Made by a program: the position numbers and the translations under genes. Below, one piece after another: positions 53,150 through 62,641 of a DNA stretch of 64,000 nucleotides (position 1 is its first letter; every line of letters begins with the position of its first letter). Where the stretch lies: assembly GCA_012744275.1 (NCBI GenBank), contig JAAYIE010000084.1:1-64000 (forward strand). The letters run 5' to 3'. This DNA is from Desulfobulbaceae bacterium. Lineage in GTDB: Bacteria > Desulfobacterota > Desulfobulbia > Desulfobulbales > Desulfobulbaceae. The notes beneath the pieces are model-generated. The model searched no databases and was not told where the DNA came from. It saw nothing but the letters and a program-made list of their open reading frames with translations.

Positions 53150-54340
53150 ATGAGTGTGCAAACAGATGTGATCTCCCACGGCGGAGGACTGGTTATAACG
53201 CCATCGACGGCCTATAAACGGACGCTCTGGATTCTGACCTTCATTACGTCTTTGGGTATTCTCTTTGGCCTGCATTCCATGATTGCCGGTCACGAGCATA
53301 CCTTTGGTGTGTCGCGGGAAGTGCCGTGGGGAATGGTGCTGGCAGCTTATGTGTTCTTCGTGGTCACCTCGACTGGCCTCTGCCTGGTGTCATCGATCGG
53401 CCATGTTTTTGGCTACGAGGCCTTCAAGCCCATTGCCAAGCGCTCGGTCTACTTGGCCATAGCCACTATTGTGTCGGGTTTTCTGGTCATTTTTTTTGAA
53501 ATCGAGAACCCGTGGCGCATGGCGGTATACAATGTCATCTCGCCAAACCTTACCTCGAATATCTGGTGGATGGGCACCCTGTACGGCGCATATCTGTTTT
53601 TTATGCTGATTGAATTTGCCTTGCTGCAGGTTGGTAAGCACCGGGCCGCTGGCATGAGCGGATTGCTTGGCGTGGTTTCAGGTGTGGCCGCCCACTCCAA
53701 CCTGGGGGCGGTATTTGGCCTGCTCAATGGTCGTGAATACTGGCACGGGCCGTATCTGCCTATCTACTTTATTGTGTCGGCAATGATGTCGGGTTGCGCT
53801 ACTATCATCTTCTTTCACTGGCTTGGCTACCGCATCAACGGCTGGAAAATGAGTGAAAAACTGCAGGAATCCCTGCGGGCGGTAGGTAAGTTGGGGGCAT
53901 TGCTCTACATTGCCATCATCTTCTTCACCAGTTGGAAGATGATCTCTGGTATCGCTGGCAAGGTCCCTGGCAAGTACGAGGCCATGATGGCGGTTACCAG
54001 CGGGCCCTATGCCGGTCTTTTTTGGTTCGGTGAGATCTTCCTGGGCCTGGCCGCGCCTTTGATCATTATTCTGGCGGTACGGGCGCGGAACATCGGGGCA
54101 ATGGCCTTTGGTTCCATCCTGAGCATCATCGGCATCTTTGTCATGCGCTATGATCTTTTGATAATCGGTCAAATCATACCTGGTTTTCACACCATGCACC
54201 TGGAAGGGGTGCCGGGCATCCTGCCCTATACACCTTCACTCCACGAATGGATGATCACCATTGCCGGCTTTACCTTCTGCGGCATCTTGTTCATGCTGGG
54301 CGAGCGGTTTTTCCGCGGCCATCTTTCCGAAGACCATTGA
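53150..54340 (+). CDS. NrfD/PsrC-family membrane protein (copy 2)
   Basis: The ATG at 53150 has AAAGGAGG 7 nt upstream; the upstream TTG at 53144 is inside the spacer. The 396-residue protein has about ten transmembrane helices and strongly resembles nrfD1. Shared segments are EVPWG, TSTGLCLVSS, the acidic region ENPWRMAVYN, and SPNLTSNIWWMGTLYG. It presumably binds menaquinone at the membrane face and passes electrons to or from an iron-sulfur partner. A terminator follows the stop. The nearest molybdopterin/ferredoxin pair on the same strand starts at 57245, beyond an opposite-strand regulator. Confidence 0.9.
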   Translation: MSVQTDVISHGGGLVITPSTAYKRTLWILTFITSLGILFGLHSMIAGHEHTFGVSREVPWGMVLAAYVFFVVTSTGLCLVSSIGHVFGYEAFKPIAKRSVYLAIATIVSGFLVIFFEIENPWRMAVYNVISPNLTSNIWWMGTLYGAYLFFMLIEFALLQVGKHRAAGMSGLLGVVSGVAAHSNLGAVFGLLNGREYWHGPYLPIYFIVSAMMSGCATIIFFHWLGYRINGWKMSEKLQESLRAVGKLGALLYIAIIFFTSWKMISGIAGKVPGKYEAMMAVTSGPYAGLFWFGEIFLGLAAPLIIILAVRARNIGAMAFGSILSIIGIFVMRYDLLIIGQIIPGFHTMHLEGVPGILPYTPSLHEWMITIAGFTFCGILFMLGERFFRGHLSEDH

Positions 54341-54348
54341 TCTCAATA

Positions 54349-54381
54349 AGCAGGGAAGGACGCAATACGTCCTTCCCTGCT
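54349..54381 (+). terminator. Hairpin after nrfD2, probable terminator
   Basis: AGCAGGGAAGGACG pairs perfectly with CGTCCTTCCCTGCT (14 bp, 5-nt loop), 8 bp after the stop. It lacks a long T-run, so termination may be partial or in both directions. Confidence 0.65.
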
Positions 54382-54443
54382 TACCACGACAGCCTGGCTG
54401 TCAACTCCCGGCCAGTTCTAGCCAGCTTCTCCTCCTGCTCCCG

Positions 54444-56900
54444 TTATTTTTTTTGCTTTCCTCTTTCTTTTGGCGCACCCTGTTGCGACGCCTTTTTGCC
54501 TCCTCCGCTGCTGCTGCTTTCATAGGCAGCAATTTTCCTGCGGAGAGTATCCCTGGAGATTCCCAGCTCTTGGCAGGTCGCATTTCTGTGGCCATGGTTG
54601 CGGGCCAGGCTCATGAGGATGGCCTGCTTTTCTATTTCGGCAAGGGTATGCCCATGGCCTGAGGCCGTAGACTTGGTGCCATCCTGCTGGTCCTGGTCGG
54701 AAGAAAACGGTTCCGGCAGATGTTGGGGTTGAATGTAACCGCCACTGCAGAGGATGAAGGCAAATTCAATGATGTTTTCCAACTCCCGGATATTACCAGG
54801 ATACGAGTAGCGCATGAGCAGGGTCAGGGCTTCATTGTCGATACCCGCGATGTCTTTGCCCTGTTCTGCATTGAATTTATTGATAAAGTGATCGATCAGC
54901 AGGGCAATATCCTCCCTGCGTTCCCGTAGGGGCGGCAAGGTGATGTTGACCACATTTAAGCGGTAGAAGAGGTCATCCCGAAAAGCGCCCGTCTGCACCA
55001 GTGAGGGCAAATCGCGATTCGTGGCGGAAATAATGCGCACATCGGCATGAATCGAGGTGTTGGAACCAAGCGGTTCGTAGACTTTTTCTTGCAGTACACG
55101 CAGTAGCTTGGCCTGAACAGTGCCAGGCAGTTCCCCAATTTCATCCAGCATAATGGTGCCGCCTTCGGCGGCAGCAAACCGCCCTTGCCGGTCCTTCTTG
55201 GCATCGGTGAAGGCGCCGGCCTTGTAGCCGAAGAGTTCCGATTCCAAGAGGGTCTCGGGTAGTGCTGCGCAGTTGACCACGATAAAAGGTTTGTCGCTGC
55301 GTTCGCTGGTGGTATGGAGCGCCCGCGCTACCAGCTCCTTACCGGTGCCGCTTTCCCCTGAAATAAGCACTGTGCTCGTGCTGCGGGCAATGTCCGGCAA
55401 GATGGCAAAAAGTCGCTGCATGGCGGCTGACTTGGAAACGATCGAGTCAAAGGTATAGCGCTGGTGCAACTGTGCGCGTAATTCGTTGATGGCACTGAGG
55501 TCGCGGAAGGTTTCCACCCCGCCGATGATAGCGCCATCATGGTCGACGAGCGGCGAGGCACTTATGCTGATGGGTACCTTTTTGCCGGTGTGATTCCGAA
55601 TGGTGATGGCGCGGTTGGCCACCGGTTCGCCCGTGTACAGCGATTCCGCAATGGCACAGTTGTTGCCGCATATGGAGGAGTGAAAAATATCGGCACAGGA
55701 TTTGCCAATGGCCTCTTCCTGTCGCCAACCAGTGATCAATTCCGCTGCCCGGTTGAAGGAGGTGATTTTCCAATTTTTATCTACCGTGAATACGCCATCG
55801 GCAATGGAATCAAGGATCAACCTGCTCCGCAGGGACACAGTTCTGTCCCGCAGGATTTCTATGTTGCCGATAACATTGCCCAGGCCATCATAAAGAGGGG
55901 TAGAGCTGGCAAAAACCGGCACAGAAATTTTGCTTTTGTGCTTGATGAAGAGTGGCTGTTCGACCGGCAGGCCGCCCAGGTGTGAGGAACGTTCTGCCAG
56001 ACAGTTGTTCGAGCAAAAGCTGGAACGCATGATGTCGTAGCATCTCTGGCCGATTACCTCTGCAGCCTTCCAACCGGTGAGCCTCTCCGCTGCCCGGTTG
56101 AAGGAGGTGATGGTTTTTTCAGTATCAATGGAGAAAACGGCATCCGCAACTGAGGCCATCACCTGCTTGATGTAAAAGGAATCAGCACAATCCTGGAAGC
56201 AGAGCACCGTTCCCTGCATCCGTCCTGACTTATCCTGAAGCGATGAGGACCGCAGAGACAGGGTGGTATAACCTCCATCTTTTTTTGGAAAAAGGATCAG
56301 CCGAGCTGTCCGACAAATGCCGCAACCGCCTGGAGAACCAGGCAGGTGTGTGCTATCGTTGAACAGTGCCGGGAGCAGTTTGGCGGCATCTTTACCGAGA
56401 ATTTCATGGCGATTCCAGCCCGTCAGCTTTTCGGCTGCGCAGTTCATCGCAACAGCCCGCATGGCCTCATCCAGTATGAGTATCCCTTCAAAAAGAATGT
56501 CGGCCACCTGTTTGTCAAGACGACAGGCTGCGTCTGGCCACAGAATAAGCACATACCGATGCACTGTGTCCGCGTCCTTCACTTCATGCCCCGAGGCGGG
56601 GAGCGTTTGCAGGATATAGATAGAACAGGGCATGGCCGCCCGGCCCGGGGAGTGCAGGTTCAGGGTAAGGTAGGGCTGCAGGGTGGTGGTGCTGCACAGT
56701 TCCAGCAGGCGGTGGCGCAGTTCGCTGTCTTCGAGGCCGCTGTCAAAGAGCTCTTCCACCGGCTTTCCTTTCAGCAGTATCCCGGGTTGACCCAGGAGTA
56801 TCTCTGCCTCGCGGTTAACTTCGGTTATGCGCAAGTTCTGGTCAAGAAAGAACAGGGCCGGAAGGGGAATAAAATGTTCTGGTGTTGGCTGCGTGGTCAT
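54444..56900 (-). CDS. PAS-containing sigma54-dependent transcriptional activator
   Basis: The ATG at 56900 gives 818 residues. It has four PAS-like regions in the N-terminal 480; two contain a Cys-rich stretch, CYDIMRSSFCSNNCLAE and CADIFHSSICGNNCAIA, suggestive of a redox or iron-sulfur sensing PAS. The AAA+ domain has Walker A GESGTGKELVARAL, the loop GAFTDA in place of GAFTGA, and Walker B GGTIMLDEIGEL. It also has the arginine-rich RLNVVNITLPPLRERREDI. The C-terminal Fis-type HTH is NATCQELGISRDTLRRKIA. It is divergent from the molybdopterin oxidoreductase gene and convergent with nrfD2, so it probably controls one or both. Confidence 0.9.
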   Translation of the reverse strand: MTTQPTPEHFIPLPALFFLDQNLRITEVNREAEILLGQPGILLKGKPVEELFDSGLEDSELRHRLLELCSTTTLQPYLTLNLHSPGRAAMPCSIYILQTLPASGHEVKDADTVHRYVLILWPDAACRLDKQVADILFEGILILDEAMRAVAMNCAAEKLTGWNRHEILGKDAAKLLPALFNDSTHLPGSPGGCGICRTARLILFPKKDGGYTTLSLRSSSLQDKSGRMQGTVLCFQDCADSFYIKQVMASVADAVFSIDTEKTITSFNRAAERLTGWKAAEVIGQRCYDIMRSSFCSNNCLAERSSHLGGLPVEQPLFIKHKSKISVPVFASSTPLYDGLGNVIGNIEILRDRTVSLRSRLILDSIADGVFTVDKNWKITSFNRAAELITGWRQEEAIGKSCADIFHSSICGNNCAIAESLYTGEPVANRAITIRNHTGKKVPISISASPLVDHDGAIIGGVETFRDLSAINELRAQLHQRYTFDSIVSKSAAMQRLFAILPDIARSTSTVLISGESGTGKELVARALHTTSERSDKPFIVVNCAALPETLLESELFGYKAGAFTDAKKDRQGRFAAAEGGTIMLDEIGELPGTVQAKLLRVLQEKVYEPLGSNTSIHADVRIISATNRDLPSLVQTGAFRDDLFYRLNVVNITLPPLRERREDIALLIDHFINKFNAEQGKDIAGIDNEALTLLMRYSYPGNIRELENIIEFAFILCSGGYIQPQHLPEPFSSDQDQQDGTKSTASGHGHTLAEIEKQAILMSLARNHGHRNATCQELGISRDTLRRKIAAYESSSSGGGKKASQQGAPKERGKQKK

Positions 56901-57244
56901 AATGAAAATTGAAAGCGCAAAAAAAACGGCTATCTCGTCGTGTTTGTCAAGCTTATACCTGCACACTGAGGTGTTGAGCGGAGGGTCTCTCTACGTGTCT
57001 GTACGCTGTCAGCTTTGATGTAAGAAAAAAAGATCGAAATATTAATGAGATATTTATTTAGTATCGAAAAGTCTGTGCAGGATAAAATATGAAAGAAAAA
57101 TTAACCAATACCATGATACTCGGACTTCTTTGTAAGCGCTGCAGTTTTCCCTTGAAGAATTTTATCAATATGATTTATTGAACCGAATTGCGAGGTCGAT
57201 TAACCGAGCGAAAATTTATCCAGGGAGGCGTCAGGATATTTTTT
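56901..57244. other. Divergent promoter region of the sigma54 activator and the molybdopterin oxidoreductase
   Basis: 344 bp. A short ATG frame of 30 codons (57089-57181, AGGA upstream, two Cys) is present but of doubtful reality. No convincing -24/-12 sigma54 site was found by eye, so the activator may act elsewhere. Confidence 0.4.
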
Positions 57245-59347
57245 ATGGCTGAAATGAAACACACAATTTGCGGTATGTGCGCTGTCCGTTGCCCCATTAC
57301 AGTGCATGTGGAAAACGGCAGACCTGTATGGCTTGAAGGTAATGCCAACGATGCAGCCATGGGCAAAAGCCTGTGCGCCAAGGGCGGCGCAACCTTTGCC
57401 CAGCGCGATGACAAACAACGTCCCCTAGGGCCGCTGCTGCGCATGGGCAAGCGTGGCGAAGGCCAGTGGCGGGAAGTTTCCTGGGATGAGGCTTTCTCCT
57501 TTATTACCAGCAAGCTCGAAGGCATTATTGCCGAACATGGCGGGCGCGCGGTTATGATGTCCGACCGGGGCGGTCCCTTTGCTGATCTGCGTCAAGCCTT
57601 TATGAAGGCCATCGGTTCGCCCAACTATATGAACCATGACTGTACCTGCGGCCGCAACACCCACCATGCTTCCCGTTCCGTGTACGGTATGGGCCGCAAA
57701 GACTTTGCCTATGATTATGAAAATGCTCGCCATATAGTCCTGTTTGGGCGTAACATCACTGAATCCCTGCGGGTGAAGGAAGTGAAAAGCGTGCTCAAGG
57801 GACTAAAAAACGGTGCGCATCTCACCTATATTGATCCGCGGTTTTCGGTGACCGCCGGTAAGGCTACCAGGTACTGGCAAATCAAGCCAGGTACCGACTA
57901 TGCTCTGTTGTTGGCCATTGCCCATGTTGTAGTCGACAAGGGGTACTATGATGCTGAGTTCGTTGAGCGCTATGTCACCGGCCTTGATGAATTCAGGACT
58001 TTTCTCGGGCCCTACACTCCTGAATGGGCGGAAAAGGAAACCGGCATCAAGGCGAAAGATATTGAGGCTTTTTGTTTCCAGATCAATGAAGACCGGCCTA
58101 AGGTAATTTTTCATCCTGGTTGGATGTATACTCGTTATCGGGACTCGTTTTATGCCTCCCGCATGTTGCATATTTTGAACGCCCTTATGGGATCAATTGA
58201 ACAGAAGGGCGGCCTGTTCTATGTTAAAGGTGCCAAAGATGCGGGCAAAAAAGGTTTGAAGAGCATTGCTGGTTCCATTCCAGCGGTCAAGGAAGAACGC
58301 GCCGATGGGTGTGGTTCCCGCTATCCCTACTTCGACACCAGCGGAGGCATGCTCCACCTGGCCTTTGATGCGTTGGACAAGGCTGATCCTTACCCGATCA
58401 AGGCGTATTTTATTCACAGGCACAATCCGCTCATCGCCCTGCCCGATCCAGTCGAGCAGCGGCGCATTCTCGACAAGCTGGATCTAATCGTATCGGTTGA
58501 TGTCAACTACAGTGAATCGGCTTGGTATGCGGATGTCATCTTACCGGAAAACACCTATCTCGAGCGTGGCGATATTCTGCGCATGGAGAAAGGATTGAAG
58601 CCGGGTTTCGGACGGCGGCAGCAGTGTGTTGTGCCACTCAATAACACCAAGGCGGGTTGGGAAATCTACTTGGAACTGGCGCGGCGACTGGGCAAGGAAG
58701 AATATCTGCCCTTCAAGACCTTGGAAGACATTTGGGCCTTCCAGTTACAGGATACTGATGTCTCCATCGAGGATTTCGATGCTAAGGGTTTTGTCAAGCT
58801 GAGCCAGGACGCCATCTGGTACGACCGTGACAAGCTTAGTTTTGGCACGGAGTCTGGCAAGATCGAGCTGTTCAACCAAAAGCTCGAGTCGCAGGGGGTT
58901 CCCTCCTTTATCCCGTACACTGCTCCGGAGGAGGCTCCAGCAGGAAGCTTCAGGCTGCTCTATGGTCGCTGCGGCTACCAGGCCCACGGGCAGCATCAGA
59001 ACAATCCGATTTTGTCACAGCTGCTGGATGAAAATCACCTGTGGATTCACCCCGAGCCTGCAGCTGAACTCGGTATTAAGGAAGGTGACCTGGTTGAAGT
59101 TAGCAGTGGCGATGTCACTGGACATATCCGCGCCAGAGTAACCAACATGATCCATCCTGAGGCGGTTTTTATGTTGCATGGTTTCGGTACGCAGGTGCCG
59201 TTGCAGAAGCGGGCCCTGAACAAAGGGCTTGCAGACCAAATTTTTATGCAGGGAAAACTGACCGACTGGGACAAGGCCGGAGGTGGAGTCAATATTTGTC
59301 AGAGTTTCGTCACCATTAAGCCGGCGGTCAGCCAGGAGCTGAAATAA
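57245..59347 (+). CDS. Molybdopterin oxidoreductase, cytoplasmic (no Tat signal)
   Basis: The ATG at 57245 has AGGA upstream and gives 700 residues. The N-terminal [4Fe-4S] site is CGMCAVRC (Cys9, 12, 16) with Cys44 in SLCAKGG. The MopB fold continues with EVSWDEAFSFI, HDCTCGRNTHHASRSVYG (Cys133 or Cys135 as the likely Mo/W ligand), YIDPRFSVTAGKA and WQIKPGTDYALL. The C-terminal dinucleotide domain has GRCGYQAHGQHQNN. The protein lacks a twin-arginine leader, which places it in the cytoplasm. The family fits PsrA/PhsA-like or formate/aldehyde oxidoreductases; the substrate is not determined. The stop overlaps the start of the ferredoxin gene. Confidence 0.87.
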   Translation: MAEMKHTICGMCAVRCPITVHVENGRPVWLEGNANDAAMGKSLCAKGGATFAQRDDKQRPLGPLLRMGKRGEGQWREVSWDEAFSFITSKLEGIIAEHGGRAVMMSDRGGPFADLRQAFMKAIGSPNYMNHDCTCGRNTHHASRSVYGMGRKDFAYDYENARHIVLFGRNITESLRVKEVKSVLKGLKNGAHLTYIDPRFSVTAGKATRYWQIKPGTDYALLLAIAHVVVDKGYYDAEFVERYVTGLDEFRTFLGPYTPEWAEKETGIKAKDIEAFCFQINEDRPKVIFHPGWMYTRYRDSFYASRMLHILNALMGSIEQKGGLFYVKGAKDAGKKGLKSIAGSIPAVKEERADGCGSRYPYFDTSGGMLHLAFDALDKADPYPIKAYFIHRHNPLIALPDPVEQRRILDKLDLIVSVDVNYSESAWYADVILPENTYLERGDILRMEKGLKPGFGRRQQCVVPLNNTKAGWEIYLELARRLGKEEYLPFKTLEDIWAFQLQDTDVSIEDFDAKGFVKLSQDAIWYDRDKLSFGTESGKIELFNQKLESQGVPSFIPYTAPEEAPAGSFRLLYGRCGYQAHGQHQNNPILSQLLDENHLWIHPEPAAELGIKEGDLVEVSSGDVTGHIRARVTNMIHPEAVFMLHGFGTQVPLQKRALNKGLADQIFMQGKLTDWDKAGGGVNICQSFVTIKPAVSQELK

Positions 59348-59850
59348 TGAGTAAGTATCACGTTCTTCAGGATGTCAAGGACTGCATCGGCTGCCGCGCC
59401 TGCGAGGTACACTGCAAGGAAAAGAACAGCAGCGGCCCCGGGGTGTACAACTGTAAAATGGTCGAAGTTGTCGCACCTGCAGGTAAGAAGATGCGGGTGG
59501 ATTATGTCTATCTTTCCTGCTTCCACTGCAAGAAGCCGTGGTGCGTGGATGCCTGTCCCACTGGAGCGATGCGTCAGCGCGATGAAGACGGCATTGTCTA
59601 TGTGGAAGGAGCCTCCTGTGTTGGCTGCAAAGCCTGCATCACCGCTTGTCCCTGGACAGTACCGCAGTGGAATCCGGAAACCGGTAAGGTGGAAAAATGC
59701 GATCTGTGCAAGGACAGGATCGATGCTGGCCTAGAGCCGGCCTGTGTCACTAAGTGCACCACCGGCTGCCTTACCTTCACCACGCCTGCAAAGGCATCGC
59801 AGGCGAGCCGTCAGGCCTTTGCCGAACGGATCATGAAGCACAGACGCTGA
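59347..59850 (+). CDS. Ferredoxin subunit with four [4Fe-4S] clusters (DmsB/PhsB-like)
   Basis: A 167-residue protein with 16 Cys in four clusters: CIGCRACEVHC, CFHCKKPWCVDACP, CVGCKACITACP, and CDLCKDRI with a distant pair in CVTKCTTGC. This is the DmsB/PhsB/NrfC fold. It is encoded directly after the molybdopterin oxidoreductase (1-bp overlap) and would be its electron-transfer subunit. It is separated from nuoA by only 10 bp, suggesting that the pair is cotranscribed with complex I. No signal peptide is present, matching a cytoplasmic location. Confidence 0.92.
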   Translation: MSKYHVLQDVKDCIGCRACEVHCKEKNSSGPGVYNCKMVEVVAPAGKKMRVDYVYLSCFHCKKPWCVDACPTGAMRQRDEDGIVYVEGASCVGCKACITACPWTVPQWNPETGKVEKCDLCKDRIDAGLEPACVTKCTTGCLTFTTPAKASQASRQAFAERIMKHRR

Positions 59851-59860
59851 GGCGGCGAAC

Positions 59861-60229
59861 ATGGACTTCATTCCCCGCGAATACCTGGGTATTCTGCTAC
59901 TCCTGCTGTTTGGCTCGCTCTTTGGCGTGCTGACCTTGTTTATTGGTCGTTTTTTCCGTCTGAGCAGGCCCTACCGCGAAAAGCTGATTGCATACGAATC
60001 GGGCAATGAACCGACGGAAGAGCCGCGTATGCGTTTTTCCGTCAAGTTTTATCTCATCGCCATCCTCTTTGTTCTGTTTGATGTGGAAGCAATCTATCTC
60101 TACCCCTGGGCTGTCACCTACGATTTTTTAGGTCTTTTTGCCTTGATTGAGATGCTGCTCTTCATCTTTCTGCTCCTGGTCGGCTATGTGTATGCCTGGA
60201 AAAAAGGTGCTCTGGAGTGGACAAAATGA
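59861..60229 (+). CDS. nuoA: NADH-quinone oxidoreductase subunit A
   Basis: A 122-residue membrane protein with three helices. The NuoA pattern is [20 protein letters not shown], then [17 protein letters not shown] with the conserved FD-E-YPWA segment. It is a core hydrophobic subunit of complex I, near the quinone channel. It starts 10 bp after the ferredoxin gene and overlaps nuoB by 4 bp (ATGA), so these genes are cotranslated. Confidence 0.96.
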   Translation: MDFIPREYLGILLLLLFGSLFGVLTLFIGRFFRLSRPYREKLIAYESGNEPTEEPRMRFSVKFYLIAILFVLFDVEAIYLYPWAVTYDFLGLFALIEMLLFIFLLLVGYVYAWKKGALEWTK

Positions 60230-60738
60230 GCCAGGACAAGATAGTTCAGCTGCCCGATGGTTTGCGACTTTTTCCTGGCGCAGGCGCCATTCTTGGGCCC
60301 CTCGATAAGCTGGTAAACTGGGGTCGGGCTGGTTCCATCTGGCCGGTAACCTTTGGCCTTGCCTGCTGCGCCATTGAAATGATGGATGCCGGCGCTTCCA
60401 CGAATGACCAGGATCGTTTCGGTATTCTGTTCCGCGCCAGCCCAAGGCAGGCCGATTGTATGGTGGTAGCTGGCACCCTCTCCAAAAAAATGGCACCGGC
60501 ACTGCGCCGTGTCTACGATCAGATGCCAGAGCCGCGTTATGTGATGGCCATGGGAAGTTGCGCCTGCAGCGGTGGCGTATTTGATACCTATGCGGTGACA
60601 CAGGGAGTTGACCAGATCGTGCCGGTGGATGTGTATGTACCGGGTTGCCCGCCGCGCCCGGAGGCCCTGTTGGAAGGTTTTCTCAAACTGAAGGAAAAAA
60701 TACTGGCTGAAGAGTTCCGATGGAGCAACGTGCGATAG
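60226..60738 (+). CDS. nuoB: NADH-quinone oxidoreductase subunit B
   Basis: A 170-residue protein; the ATG at 60226 overlaps the nuoA stop and is favoured over the GTG at 60217. The N2 cluster ligands are [11 protein letters not shown] (tandem Cys), GSCACSGG, and [14 protein letters not shown]. The N2 cluster is the final electron donor to quinone. The gene overlaps nuoC by 19 bp. Confidence 0.97.
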   Translation: MSQDKIVQLPDGLRLFPGAGAILGPLDKLVNWGRAGSIWPVTFGLACCAIEMMDAGASTNDQDRFGILFRASPRQADCMVVAGTLSKKMAPALRRVYDQMPEPRYVMAMGSCACSGGVFDTYAVTQGVDQIVPVDVYVPGCPPRPEALLEGFLKLKEKILAEEFRWSNVR

Positions 60739-61400
60739 CCGATACCCTCAAGGTGCAGTTCCCTGAAGAGGTGCTTGATATTATCGAACACCATGATCAG
60801 GTCGGGGTTCTGCTCCGGCCTGACCGGATTGTGCCGATCCTGCGCTGGTTGCGGGATACGGACTATCTCTGCATGGACCATTTGCGTGCCCTGTGCGGTG
60901 TAGATAACAAAAGACGGCAAACATCATATTCCGAGCGTTTTGAGGTAGTATACCAGCTCTATTCCACTTCCCTGCGCCACGGGATCCGCCTGCGGGTACT
61001 GCTGCCCGAAGAGGACGCCCACGTGGAGTCGGCGGTTTCCCTGTGGCCGGGAGCCAATTGGCTGGAGCGTGAAGTCTTTGACATGTTCGGCATCCGTTTT
61101 GACAACCATCCCAACATGAGACGGGTACTGTTGCCCGACGATTGGGTAGGGCATCCCCTGCTCAAGGAATATCCACTTAAGGGCAAAAAAGAATGGCAGG
61201 GTTTGGTGGATCTCAAAAAATTGGCACGAGAGTTGGATCAGCACGGATTTTATCCACCACCGCTGGCAGACGAAAAGAAGACCGTTCCGGTCAAGACTGT
61301 TGCCAAGGCCGTCAAGGCTGCAGTAGCAGTTGAACCCACAGACGGTACGGCTCCTGCTGAAAAAATGGCAAAAACACTGCGTGAGAGGGATCAGGCATGA
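60720..61400 (+). CDS. nuoC: NADH-quinone oxidoreductase subunit C
   Basis: A 226-residue protein with the 30-kDa subunit signature: [20 protein letters not shown], then [19 protein letters not shown] and [20 protein letters not shown]. The C-terminal 50 residues are Ala/Lys/Val-rich, an extension of low complexity. NuoC is separate from NuoD here, unlike in E. coli. It overlaps nuoD by 4 bp. Confidence 0.95.
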   Translation: MEQRAIADTLKVQFPEEVLDIIEHHDQVGVLLRPDRIVPILRWLRDTDYLCMDHLRALCGVDNKRRQTSYSERFEVVYQLYSTSLRHGIRLRVLLPEEDAHVESAVSLWPGANWLEREVFDMFGIRFDNHPNMRRVLLPDDWVGHPLLKEYPLKGKKEWQGLVDLKKLARELDQHGFYPPPLADEKKTVPVKTVAKAVKAAVAVEPTDGTAPAEKMAKTLRERDQA

Positions 61401-62626
61401 GTGATACCGCCAGGCAGACGGTGGAAGTGCCGGTCGCCACGGGTGACGAAGATCGTTACCGGTTGCGCATGGGGCCGCAGCATCCCGCTACCCACGGGGT
61501 TCTGCGGGTTGATTTGGAACTGGACGGCGAAACTATCGTCGCTTGCGACCCCCAGGTCGGCTATCTGCACCGTGGTATCGAAAAACTGGCCGAAAACCGC
61601 ACCTATGCTCAAGCCCTCATCCTGACCGACCGGCTGGATTACATCGCGGCCATGTCGAACAACTGCGGCTTCTGTGTGGCAGTGGAAAAGCTCCTCGCCA
61701 TCTCGCCGCCTTTGCGCGCCCGGTATATCCGCACCATCGTGAACGAGATGTCGCGACTGTCCTCGCATCTGCTGTGGCTGGCCACGCATGCGCTGGATAT
61801 CGGTGCCATGACAGTCTTTTTGTACTGCTTTCGCGAGCGAGAGATGCTGCTGGAACTCTTTGAGGAGTTGTGCGGCGCGCGTCTTACCTTCTCTTATCCT
61901 CGCATCGGTGGGGTGCGTCAGGATGTGAGCGCATCATTTATTAGCGGTTTACAGCATTTTATTGATATCTTCCCGGAAAAGATCCTGGAATATGAAACCC
62001 TTATCGACACCAACCGGATTTGGCTGAAGCGGACGGTCGGTATCGGCAAGGTCTCGGCAGAAGAGGCGCTTGGGCTTGGCCTGACCGGAGCTTGCCTGAG
62101 GGCATCGGGTGTAGACTACGACATTCGTAAGCACCAGCCCTATGACGCTTACGACCTGGTTGACTTTGAAGTACCCATAGCCATGGAGGGCGACAGCTAC
62201 GCCCGTTACCGCTGCCGCATGGAAGAAATGCGACAGTCGGTGCGTATCCTGCAACAGTGTGTCGACCAGTTGCCACCCGGCCCTATCGTGAGCGAGGATG
62301 CGCCGGATCTGCACATGTCGCAGCGGATTATACCGTTTCGCGAGGCACGGGTCAGCAGTTACGGCACCGCCCTGATTGCTCTTTCCCACAAAACCAAGCC
62401 CACCTATCCCTCCGGTGACATCTATGTGGCCACCGAAGTTCCCAAGGGTGAATTGGGCTTCTATATTATTTCCGACGGCTCACCGCGGGCTTACCGCATG
62501 CATATCCGTTCCCCATCCTTCATCCACATCAGTGCGTTGCCTGCACTATCTGAAGGGGGGCTGGTGGCTGATCTCATTACCAATATCGGCAGTATTGATG
62601 TGGTGCTGGGCGAGTCTGACCGGTGA
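61397..62626 (+). CDS. nuoD: NADH-quinone oxidoreductase subunit D
   Basis: A 409-residue protein with the 49-kDa signature: MGPQHPATHGVLRVDLELDG, DPQVGYLHRGIEKLAENRTY (quinone-site region), and FSYPRIGGVRQDVS. The C-terminus is IGSIDVVLGESDR, where most homologues have GEVDR. It forms the quinone-binding pocket with NuoB. nuoH follows after 15 bp. Confidence 0.97.
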   Translation: MSDTARQTVEVPVATGDEDRYRLRMGPQHPATHGVLRVDLELDGETIVACDPQVGYLHRGIEKLAENRTYAQALILTDRLDYIAAMSNNCGFCVAVEKLLAISPPLRARYIRTIVNEMSRLSSHLLWLATHALDIGAMTVFLYCFREREMLLELFEELCGARLTFSYPRIGGVRQDVSASFISGLQHFIDIFPEKILEYETLIDTNRIWLKRTVGIGKVSAEEALGLGLTGACLRASGVDYDIRKHQPYDAYDLVDFEVPIAMEGDSYARYRCRMEEMRQSVRILQQCVDQLPPGPIVSEDAPDLHMSQRIIPFREARVSSYGTALIALSHKTKPTYPSGDIYVATEVPKGELGFYIISDGSPRAYRMHIRSPSFIHISALPALSEGGLVADLITNIGSIDVVLGESDR

Positions 62627-62641
62627 GTTGAGGAGAACTGT

